Shown: in pieces, positions 1-3,921 of the stretch
Layout of the letters: every line of letters starts with the position of its first letter
Position numbering within the stretch: the stretch's first letter is position 1
From: Gammaproteobacteria bacterium
GTDB taxonomy: Bacteria > Pseudomonadota > Gammaproteobacteria > Competibacterales > Competibacteraceae
Assembly (NCBI GenBank): GCA_020047885.1
Contig: JAIFNF010000069.1
Location: 1-5,018, forward strand
DNA: 5,018 nt
Direction of reading: 5' to 3'
Made by a program: the position numbers and the translations under genes
Notes under the pieces: generated by a model
What the model was told of the DNA's origin: nothing
Databases searched by the model: none
What the model saw: only the letters and a program-made list of their open reading frames with translations

Positions 1-322
1 CGATCAGCCGGTCGTGGGACACGGATTCGTATTGATGGGATAGATAGCCGTCGGTCGGCGGTTCGGGCGGTGGTCGCCGGGGAAACCAGTCGTCAGGTTT
101 GAGTTTGAAAAATTCCGGATTTGGGCGGCGGGTGGCGGGCAGTAGCAGGGTGAATGCGCCGCGTCGAGCCAGGGAAATGCCGGGACGCCAGGCTTTCGGT
201 TCACGCCGGTTGCGGCCAAAAATAAGTGCGGATTGCGGAGCCAGATAGTGGAAACCATGCGCCCAGTCGGCGGATGGTGCGGCGTCCGGGGGTGGGGAAG
301 TGAGTGGTTTTTTGCGGAACAT
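1..322 (-). CDS. Third gene of the toxin-antitoxin operon, partial at left edge (possible PemK/MazF-like protein)
   Basis: An open frame of at least 107 codons starts with ATG at 322 and is still open at base 1, so the C-terminus is missing. The start lies 33 bases after the vapC stop on the same strand. An AAGAGG SD sits about 12 bases upstream, and its GAGG can pair with CCTC in a small hairpin (335-346). The protein opens with a Pro-rich stretch. It then carries RPGISLARRGAF, LLLPATRRPNPEFF and, near the edge, YESVSHDRLI. The order 'RPG... LLLPATRRPN... VSHDRL' recalls PemK/MazF toxins (RP-x-LV, LPLTSR, V-S-K-x-RL), but this is from memory and the N-terminus is not typical. An overlapping minus-strand frame (4-366) is rejected as a shadow. 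It is confidently a gene; the family is only a suggestion. Being third in a vapBC operon, it may be a second effector or an unrelated passenger. Confidence 0.65.
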   Translation of the reverse strand, partial: MFRKKPLTSPPPDAAPSADWAHGFHYLAPQSALIFGRNRREPKAWRPGISLARRGAFTLLLPATRRPNPEFFKLKPDDWFPRRPPPEPPTDGYLSHQYESVSHDRLI

Positions 323-355
323 GGTGAATTAAAGCCTCTTTGGAGGAGGGAATCT

Positions 356-754
356 TTACCACACAACGGGTGTACCGTAATCGATGAACACCGGGTCGAC
401 CGTGATGATCGGATAACCGGTGGCTAACGACTGCGCCATTAACATCCGGTCAAAAGGATCGCGATGAGGGCCGGGCAGCGCACCGGCGCGTAACCCATGG
501 CTGAGGGCCACGGCCAGCTCTGAAAAACGCGCCTTGCGGAGGTAGTAATCTAACCGAACGGGAACATCACCGGCCTCCGGCAACTTGCCCAAGCGAGCCT
601 TGGTGGCGATTTCCCATGCCGAGGCGGCGCTGACCCAGATCCGGTGTTCGGGATCAGCAATGGCCTGGCGAGCGGCGCTCGACAGTTTGGGATCATTGAA
701 CAGCCACCACAGCAAGGTGTGCGTATCCAGCAAGTAGTCGGTTACGCTTCCCAT
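356..754 (-). CDS. vapC: VapC-type PIN-domain toxin (ribonuclease)
   Basis: This 132-residue protein has the usual length and layout of a VapC toxin, a Mg2+-dependent endoribonuclease that typically cleaves tRNA or rRNA when its antitoxin is lost. The four acidic PIN positions are visible: Asp10 in YLLDTHTLLWW, Glu48 in SAWEIATK, Asp99 in HRDPFDRMLMAQ (with Asp102 nearby) and Asp120 in IITVDPVF. The DTHTLLWW and DPFDRMLxAQ signatures place it in the common proteobacterial VapC branch. Its ATG overlaps the last 13 bases of the antitoxin gene, which indicates translational coupling. A GGGAG SD lies about 8 bases upstream, inside the antitoxin coding region. The frame is intact and all catalytic residues are present, so it should be an active toxin. 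The target RNA cannot be read from the sequence. Confidence 0.95.
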   Translation of the reverse strand: MGSVTDYLLDTHTLLWWLFNDPKLSSAARQAIADPEHRIWVSAASAWEIATKARLGKLPEAGDVPVRLDYYLRKARFSELAVALSHGLRAGALPGPHRDPFDRMLMAQSLATGYPIITVDPVFIDYGTPVVW

Positions 755-966
755 GCCGCTAGCTCCCGCTCAGGCAACGGTTCAAAAAAAGCTTCGGTGA
801 GCCGACCCTGGGCAATGCCCGGTTCACGGGGTGCCAGTCCTTCAACTGGGGTGAGCCGCACCACCGGTTTGCCGGCCTTGGCAATGACAATCTCGTCACC
901 AGCGATGGCCGCGTCGACCAGTCGGGATAGATTTGCTTTGGCTTGGTTCAGGTTAATTGCCAGCAT
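742..966 (-). CDS. Phd/YefM-family antitoxin partner of VapC
   Basis: This 74-residue protein has the two-part layout of Phd/YefM antitoxins. The N-terminal DNA-binding and dimerisation fold (about 1-45) contains NLNQAKANLSRLVDAA and GDEIVIAKAGKPVVRL. The C-terminal tail, which binds the toxin, contains GIAQGRLTEAF followed by PLPERELAAWEA. Known family members neutralise the cognate PIN toxin and, with it, repress their own promoter by binding inverted repeats. The gene is first in the operon and overlaps vapC by 13 bases. The ATG at 966 is the only sensible start. The SD upstream (AGAGA) is weak, which is odd because antitoxins usually need to outproduce their toxins. A TTGACA box and a repeat-rich operator lie about 20-50 bases upstream. 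Confidence 0.93.
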   Translation of the reverse strand: MLAINLNQAKANLSRLVDAAIAGDEIVIAKAGKPVVRLTPVEGLAPREPGIAQGRLTEAFFEPLPERELAAWEA

Positions 967-984
967 TGATGGATTTCTCTAAAG

Positions 985-1013
985 TAGTCTGATAGACAGA
1001 CCTAGTCTGTCAA
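985..1013 (-). promoter_or_regulatory. Toxin-antitoxin operon promoter and operator with nested repeats
   Basis: On the minus strand a perfect -35 box TTGACA occupies 1013-1008. It overlaps a perfect palindrome, GACAGAC-CTA-GTCTGTC on the plus strand (995-1011). A second smaller inverted repeat, GTCT-GAT-AGAC, lies at 987-997. TAGTCTG is directly repeated at 985-991 and 1003-1009, 18 bases apart, so two sites lie nearly two helical turns apart on one face. The -10 box is unclear: no hexamer at a 16-18 base spacing is better than 3/6. Repeats between -35 and -10 fit autorepression by the antitoxin-toxin complex. The repeats are seen directly; who binds is inferred from the family. Confidence 0.72.
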
Positions 1014-1150
1014 GAAGACCCTTTTAGGTCAATAGGCGTTGATGCTCTGCCCGTCAGGGAGATTGCCACCGATACCGCCCAAAGCCCAGCGTCGCCTCGC
1101 CGCCAGCCATTGCGCAGCCACGGGTGCAGTGTATTTAAATTTTTAACATC

Positions 1151-1173
1151 GGCTTCAAAAAAGCCTCTTTTTT
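1151..1173. terminator. Terminator-like symmetrical hairpin between the two minus-strand blocks
   Basis: On the plus strand GGCTT-CAAAA-AAGCC is followed by TCTTTTTT, the form of a weak intrinsic terminator. The same bases also make a perfect inverted repeat, AAAAAAG-CCT-CTTTTTT (1157-1173), that reads alike on both strands. The flanking genes are both on the minus strand, so its likely use is to end the 1231-1503 transcript 60-80 bases past the stop. In that direction no T-run follows the GC part, so efficiency is doubtful. The rest of 967-1230 holds only the toxin-antitoxin promoter and a GC-rich stretch (about 1040-1130) in which I see no supported gene. Confidence 0.4.
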
Positions 1174-1230
1174 AAGACGCCTAAGGCAACAACAGGTACT
1201 TTCTGAGTCGTAAAATGCTTGTGAATACAA

Positions 1231-1503
1231 TTATGCACCTTGCTCTTCCCGCGCCTTGAGATAGCGCCAGGTTTTATAGGCACCGTAAGTCAGCAAACTA
1301 CCCACCGCAATCACCGCGCCCGCTGGAACCAGTACCGGCGCAGCGACTACCGTGGAAATCGTCGTGGTCGCCCCAAACCAACCGGCGATTCCGGCGGCGG
1401 GAACGGTAGACGTGATAACCGTTGGGATGGTAGCGACCGTGAGGGTTCCGCCGACCGATGAACCCGCGAGGGTAGTGACGGCTGCAATGATCTCGTCGCG
1501 CAT
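1231..1503 (-). CDS. Small glycine/alanine-rich hydrophobic membrane protein, unknown function
   Basis: I do not recognise a named family. The 90-residue product starts MRDEIIAAVTTLAG. A long Gly/Ala/Val/Thr-rich hydrophobic region follows (about 14-74), probably two membrane segments (about 17-44 and 48-74) broken by prolines and glycines. It ends in a basic amphipathic tail, YKTWRYLKAREEQGA. The late block AAPVLVPAGAVIAV then GAYKTW resembles the C-terminal block VAVPVVVAALIGGAVYW of the 2292-2927 product, so the two may be distant paralogues. The ATG at 1503 is supported by AGGAG 8 bases upstream. It follows the 22-codon gene by 40 bases and probably shares its transcript. Such compositions occur in glycine-zipper membrane proteins, holin-like proteins and pore-forming peptides, but sequence alone does not choose among them. 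Confidence 0.8.
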   Translation of the reverse strand: MRDEIIAAVTTLAGSSVGGTLTVATIPTVITSTVPAAGIAGWFGATTTISTVVAAPVLVPAGAVIAVGSLLTYGAYKTWRYLKAREEQGA

Positions 1504-1543
1504 GGGTTGTGCTCCTGATGGTGAGGGTGGGATGGCTTATGGG

Positions 1544-1612
1544 TTATCCACCGAAAAGGTGAAAAATGATCATCAGAATGGTCAGGATAAGGCTCAGGAT
1601 GAAACCAATCAT
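1544..1612 (-). CDS. 22-residue single-span membrane miniprotein
   Basis: This very short frame (22 codons plus TAA) would be missed by ordinary length cut-offs. It begins MIGFILSLIL and ends FHLFGG. Almost every residue is hydrophobic, it has no charged residue beyond a single His, and it is just long enough to cross a bilayer once. The case for translation is the strong SD: GAGGAGG ends 8 bases before the ATG. It lies between the YkvA gene and the 1231-1503 gene on the same strand, with copy A of the bipartite motif 36 bases upstream of its start. Bacterial miniproteins of this type often modulate a larger membrane protein or are membrane-active peptides (for example type I toxins). No antisense RNA partner is evident. 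I know no named family for it. It could also be a leader peptide for the downstream gene. Confidence 0.65.
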   Translation of the reverse strand: MIGFILSLILTILMIIFHLFGG

Positions 1613-1648
1613 GTTCAACGCCTCCTCACAATGGATGTTTATGATGAT

Positions 1649-1676
1649 CAACGAGCGGGTTCAGGGATTTTTCAAA
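1649..1676 (-). promoter_or_regulatory. Bipartite motif copy A, upstream of the miniprotein gene
   Basis: The minus strand reads TTTGAAAAA, then 14 bases (TCCCTGAACCCGCT), then CGTTG followed by AT. It matches copy B at 24 of 28 positions. It starts in the last codon of the YkvA gene (its TGA is part of the motif) and ends 36 bases before the miniprotein ATG, leaving room for a short leader with its SD. Read as a promoter, the -35 element is TTGAAA and the -10 element is CGTTGAT. That resembles ECF-sigma -10 cores more than sigma-70. The motif is seen directly; the promoter role is inferred. Confidence 0.68.
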
Positions 1677-2028
1677 CCGGGTTGCCGAAAAATTGTTGGG
1701 CCTGTTGGCGATGTTCAGGACGGATATGAGTGCGGATGATGGCGATGATGGCGGCAATGACGCCGCCATCTTCCAGCCACCCCACGACCGGCAGGAGATC
1801 CGGGACGATGTCCGTGGGGAGAACCAGATAACCGAGCGCTCCGAGAATCAGGCTTTTGACCCAGGCTGGCGTCAGGCGGTCCTTGAGGCAATAGAACATG
1901 GCCAAGACATCCGGCAGAAAAGACAGCCCCCGATGGGAGCGAACGACCGTCCAGAATCCGGAGTCCGAGTAATGCTGACGGTAATCGGTAACGACGTCCG
2001 GGGTCAGATCAGCAGAATGAGCGGTCAT
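1672..2028 (-). CDS. YkvA/DUF1232 family membrane-associated protein
   Basis: The 118-residue protein carries the DUF1232 core at about 57-93. The signature is LPTDIVPDLLPVVGWLED (70-87), preceded by SLILGALGYLV and followed by GGVIAAIIAII. This makes a helical hairpin with the conserved P-x-D-x-x-PD acidic turn. Length and layout match the family; YkvA of Bacillus is the name-giver and no biochemical role is established. The N-terminal 55 residues are polar, with WTVVRSHRGLSFLPDVLAMFYCLKD preceding the core, and may pack on the membrane surface. The ATG at 2028 has GAGG 7 bases upstream. Copy B of the bipartite motif ends 38 bases before it. The frame is open upstream as far as the TGA at 2104-2106 that ends the small 2104-2268 frame. 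Confidence 0.93.
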   Translation of the reverse strand: MTAHSADLTPDVVTDYRQHYSDSGFWTVVRSHRGLSFLPDVLAMFYCLKDRLTPAWVKSLILGALGYLVLPTDIVPDLLPVVGWLEDGGVIAAIIAIIRTHIRPEHRQQAQQFFGNPV

Positions 2029-2066
2029 GGCGATACCTCGGGGTTTGTGTTGGAGGGCTAATTGAA

Positions 2067-2094
2067 CAACGAGCGGGTTGCGGTGTTTTTCAAA
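2067..2094 (-). promoter_or_regulatory. Bipartite motif copy B, upstream of the YkvA gene
   Basis: The minus strand reads TTTGAAAAA, then CACCGCAACCCGCT (14 bases), then CGTTG followed by TTCAAT. It lies 38 bases before the YkvA ATG and 9 bases past the stop of the 54-codon frame, exactly between the two. The AACCCGCTCGTTG half is identical to copy A, while the four bases that differ between A and B fall in the variable gap. This is the best-placed copy for a promoter role. Confidence 0.7.
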
Positions 2095-2103
2095 AAATCG
2101 CGA

Positions 2104-2268
2104 TCATTCCAGCGCCCACATCGCCTTCTGCCAACACCGTTTTTGTTTGGGCGAAAAACGGTGATCGGCGTGTTGTCCGCCTTTAGCCCGCCATGCCCAG
2201 GGCGCAACCGGATTGCGGCGAACGGGCGGTGACGCTCGATTGGTCAGGGGTTTGGATTGGTGAGCCAT
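2104..2268 (-). CDS. Possible basic 54-residue protein
   Basis: ATG at 2268 to TGA at 2104 encodes 54 residues beginning MAHQSKPLTNRASPPVRRNP and ending CWQKAMWALE. A GGGAG SD lies 7 bases upstream, and the gene starts 23 bases after the stop of the secreted protein, so it could be second in that transcript. The product is strongly basic (Arg, Lys, His) and Trp-rich, with PVRRNPVAPWAW and RFSPKQKRCWQK segments, suggesting nucleic-acid or membrane-surface contact. The RRNPVA start recalls short conserved proteobacterial proteins with an RNPVA opening, but I would not assign a family. Two cautions apply: a perfect 10-bp stem-loop lies inside it, and no homologue is recalled. It is in the same frame as the YkvA gene, separated by one TGA plus 25 sense codons. 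Confidence 0.5.
   Translation of the reverse strand: MAHQSKPLTNRASPPVRRNPVAPWAWRAKGGQHADHRFSPKQKRCWQKAMWALE
2135..2163. repeat. Perfect 10-bp stem-loop
   Basis: CACCGTTTTT (2135-2144) pairs perfectly with AAAAACGGTG (2154-2163) across a 9-base loop. The hairpin is possible in RNA from either strand. It has no external T-run, so it is not a standard intrinsic terminator. It lies within the possible 54-codon gene and 41 bases upstream (minus strand) of copy B of the bipartite motif. It could be an RNA processing or stabilising element between the 2292-2927 gene and the YkvA gene. Confidence 0.6.
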
Positions 2269-2291
2269 CGCTGTTCTCCCGTCTTGATTGG

Positions 2292-2927
2292 TTAATCACT
2301 GACCAGCCAATACACCGCACCGCCGATCAGGGCCGCCACGACCACTGGGACGGCTACCAGCGTGGCAACGCCAGCAACCATACCGCCGCCGACTACGCTG
2401 CCAACTGCAGCTAATCCCGCGGGTCCAGCGCCGACAGTCGCGATGGTGGCCAATGTAGCGCCGGTACCGACAACCGCGCCGCTGTAAGTGCCGTACTGGG
2501 CAGCGTCGCAGGCCGCTTGATCATCACAATCGCTGTAGAGGGTTTCATTCATCACCTTAGCGGCCGTGAAGCCAGTGGCACCCGCCATGGCTGCTGGTCC
2601 GCCGGTGACGGCCAGGGTTTTCATAATCACTGCACCGGAACCGGTCGCAATCGCCGCGCCCGCGACGCCGGTCTCGGCAACGGCAATGCCCGTGCCCACG
2701 TTACCGGCAACTTCTGCGACGGTGTTGGCGGTTTCCTGAACTTCCCGATCAGCGCTGACCCAGGCAACAGTCTGGCCGACTAACCCGGTGCCCTCTGCCC
2801 CCAGTCCACCTGCTTTAAGGCTGGTCAATGCGCTGCCGGCCCAGACCGGAGTGGTCGTACCAGCCAGCAGGGCCAGCGCCAGGGCGTTACGCAGGGCTTG
2901 GTTCTTTCGAGTACGCACGTTCTGCAT
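2292..2927 (-). CDS. Exported Gly/Ala-rich glycine-zipper protein with C-terminal membrane segment
   Basis: This 211-residue protein has no named family that I recognise. Residues 1-30 form a signal peptide: a basic MQNVRTRKNQALRN, a hydrophobic ALALALLAG, and a cut site after PVWA. The mature part is rich in Gly, Ala and Val with repeated GxxxG spacing (about 75-125 and 146-205). Cys134 and Cys140 flank DDQAA and could form a small disulphide loop. The stretch VGSVVGGGMVAG followed by VAVPVVVAALIGGAVYWL (about 176-208) is a membrane segment with glycine-zipper character. An upstream extension is open to 3137, but the ATG at 2927 has AGGAG 6 bases before it and puts the signal peptide at the terminus. 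An ATG at 2987 with AGGA is a weaker alternative. Three motif copies lie upstream. It probably acts in or on the inner membrane, possibly as a membrane-inserting or pore-forming protein; that is inferred from composition only. Confidence 0.88.
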   Translation of the reverse strand: MQNVRTRKNQALRNALALALLAGTTTPVWAGSALTSLKAGGLGAEGTGLVGQTVAWVSADREVQETANTVAEVAGNVGTGIAVAETGVAGAAIATGSGAVIMKTLAVTGGPAAMAGATGFTAAKVMNETLYSDCDDQAACDAAQYGTYSGAVVGTGATLATIATVGAGPAGLAAVGSVVGGGMVAGVATLVAVPVVVAALIGGAVYWLVSD

Positions 2928-3018
2928 GATCAACTCCTGATGAACATGATGGGATCGGGTAGCGGCGGGGTTCTGTATCGAAGTCATGGCGGTTGTTCCT
3001 GTGGGTAGTGGCATGGGT

Positions 3019-3047
3019 TTTACAGTCATCAACGCGGCGGTTAGAAT
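3019..3047 (+). promoter_or_regulatory. Sigma-70-like promoter facing the TPR-like gene
   Basis: TTTACA (3019-3024), a 17-base spacer and TAGAAT (3042-3047) match consensus at 5/6 and 5/6. Transcription would begin near 3054 and give a leader of about 190 bases before the GTG at 3247. The element overlaps motif copy C (3030-3057), which faces the other way, so the two could compete for polymerase. Confidence 0.58.
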
Positions 3048-3057
3048 ATTTTTCAGG
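3030..3057 (-). promoter_or_regulatory. Bipartite motif copy C
   Basis: The minus strand reads CCTGAAAAA, then TATTCTAACCGCCG (14 bases), then CGTTG followed by ATGACT. It is the most divergent copy at its left end (CC for TT) but keeps TGAAAAA, the exact gap and CGTTG. It is the closest copy to the secreted-protein gene: 102 bases before the 2927 start and 42 before the alternative 2987 start. It is overlapped by the opposing sigma-70-like promoter. Confidence 0.6.
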
Positions 3058-3143
3058 TCTGCTGGATGATGGATCGGCGCGGGGCGGGTGCTTTTCTGCC
3101 ATTCCGTGGAGCTTTCCTGGTTTTGCCGCCCCTTCATCTGCTA

Positions 3144-3171
3144 CAACGTACTGCTCAGACCCTTTTTCAAA
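3144..3171 (-). promoter_or_regulatory. Bipartite motif copy E
   Basis: The minus strand reads TTTGAAAAA, then GGGTCTGAGCAGTA (14 bases), then CGTTG followed by TAG. The gap sequence is unrelated to copies A and B, yet its length is identical. This points to a two-box protein-binding site, not a copied DNA segment. It lies 114 bases upstream of copy C. Confidence 0.6.
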
Positions 3172-3242
3172 ATGCCGTGTCATATGCCTCCCTGCTGGCT
3201 CGCGCCCTGAGCCTGGTGGCCTTCCTGGCTTCCTGTCTCTTT

Positions 3243-3270
3243 CAACGTGCTGGATGCGAGTTTTTTCAAA
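3243..3270 (-). promoter_or_regulatory. Bipartite motif copy D, overlapping the TPR-like gene start
   Basis: The minus strand reads TTTGAAAAA, then ACTCGCATCCAGCA (14 bases), then CGTTG followed by AAAG. It lies 99 bases upstream of copy E. On the plus strand the same bases contain the proposed GTG start and the codons for Asp-Ala-Ser-Phe-Phe-Lys. A protein bound here could therefore affect both directions. Confidence 0.58.
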
Positions 3271-3921
3271 AAAATTTTCTGGGAACTGGTCCCGCGCCTG
3301 GAACGGCTGGAGCATCTGGAAACCTCAGCCAATCTGGAGGATGTACTCGATTTCGCTATGGAAACCGGCGACAGCCCCTTCGGGCGACTGGTTTTAAGTG
3401 ACATCGCCACGCGCCTCGTGCAACGCCCTGATTTGCAACAGCGGCTCCTTGATACTTTGGAAACTCGCTATCAAGCCAAAGTCCGCGACCTGAACCGTCT
3501 CCGTCGCCAGTTTGCTATCGTTCGCCAACTGATCCCCTCTCTGCCGGAAGCCGCTACGCCCCGAATGCGCCTGCTCTGGCATCTGCTGTCTCTACCGGAA
3601 GCTAACCACGATGGCGACCCGGAGCGCATCCGCCAGTCGGCCAGCGCCTACCTCGCTGAACACACGGCCTTACGCGACGCCGACCGCGAACTGTGCGCCT
3701 ACGCCGATCTTAACCTCGCCGTGCATTACGCTGACCGCTTTGAATTCAGTCAGGCCGAAGTCACGATCAGCGAATGGGTTGATGATCCGCTATTCCCGGC
3801 GCTTTCCCGACGGCAGCAGGGTCGGATGCATAGCGCCTTGGGTCAATACCGCGCCATGACGCCTCTGAAGCCGAGCGCTGCTTCGTTAAGGCACTGGAGG
3901 CGTTCCAACAGGCGACACTGA
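3247..3921 (+). CDS. TPR-like helical protein, N-terminal part (broken by frameshift)
   Basis: This 224-residue frame starts at GTG 3247 (MLDASFFKKIFWEL). The upstream in-frame stop is at 3208-3210 and no ATG occurs before 3358. No clear SD precedes the GTG, so the start is uncertain. The body is a run of amphipathic helices: LERLEHLETSANLEDVL, an Arg-rich coil around RYQAKVRDLNRLRRQFAIV, and TPR-like units such as ADLNLAVHYADRFEFSQAEV and QQGRMHSALGQYRA. After residue 203 (about 3855) the helical pattern collapses into Ser/Arg-rich sequence ending RHWRRSNRRH, while the next frame continues the TPR pattern. The real protein therefore probably reads on into 3855-4457 (about 403 residues). No enzyme motif is visible; a scaffold or protein-binding role is plausible. 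I do not recognise the family. Confidence 0.75.
   Translation: MLDASFFKKIFWELVPRLERLEHLETSANLEDVLDFAMETGDSPFGRLVLSDIATRLVQRPDLQQRLLDTLETRYQAKVRDLNRLRRQFAIVRQLIPSLPEAATPRMRLLWHLLSLPEANHDGDPERIRQSASAYLAEHTALRDADRELCAYADLNLAVHYADRFEFSQAEVTISEWVDDPLFPALSRRQQGRMHSALGQYRAMTPLKPSAASLRHWRRSNRRH

Larger units (their letters stand above)
2928..3246. other. Divergent control region without a convincing gene
   Basis: These 319 bases separate the minus-strand secreted-protein gene from the plus-strand TPR-like gene. They hold motif copies C and E in full and the first few bases of copy D, a sigma-70-like promoter facing right (3019-3047) and the AGGAG of the 2927 start. Open frames cross it on both strands (2887-3315 minus, 3066-3401 plus). 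They are Arg/Pro/Ser-rich or low-complexity, overlap better-supported genes and lack a convincing SD, so I treat the region as regulatory. Confidence 0.6.

Noticed and set aside
104..131. Possible sixth motif copy (TTTGAAAAA at 104-112, plus strand)
   Set aside because: After the 14-base gap the sequence is GGCGG, not CGTTG, and it lies inside coding sequence.
4..366. 120-residue minus-strand open frame
   Set aside because: Pro/Asn/His-rich with no SD; it overlaps the better frame starting at 322, which has an SD and proper operon spacing after vapC.
1037..1130. GC-rich coding-like stretch between the toxin-antitoxin promoter and the hairpin
   Set aside because: Short frames exist on both strands, including a minus-strand remnant-like one ending at about 1030, but none has an SD, adequate length or a recognisable product.
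1649..2094. Reading motif copies as sigma-32 heat-shock promoters because of TTGAAA
   Set aside because: Copies A and B have CCCGCT in the region, but the sigma-32 -10 element CCCCAT is absent and copies C, D and E share only CGTTG.
2887..3315. 142-residue minus-strand frame in which copies D, E and C fall in one frame and read as FEK or PEK segments
   Set aside because: The spacings of 99 and 114 bases are multiples of three, which tempted a repeat-protein reading. But the product is low-complexity, overlaps two better genes and lacks an SD, and copies A and B lie in other frame relations. A DNA-level motif explains all five.
3066..3401. 111-residue plus-strand frame starting just after the sigma-70-like promoter
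   Set aside because: The SD is poor, and it overlaps the TPR-like gene by 155 bases in another frame with a weaker amino-acid pattern.
3834..3921. Programmed ribosomal frameshifting as the explanation for the split TPR-like gene
   Set aside because: No X-XXY-YYZ slippery heptamer and no obvious downstream pseudoknot; a single-base change is simpler.
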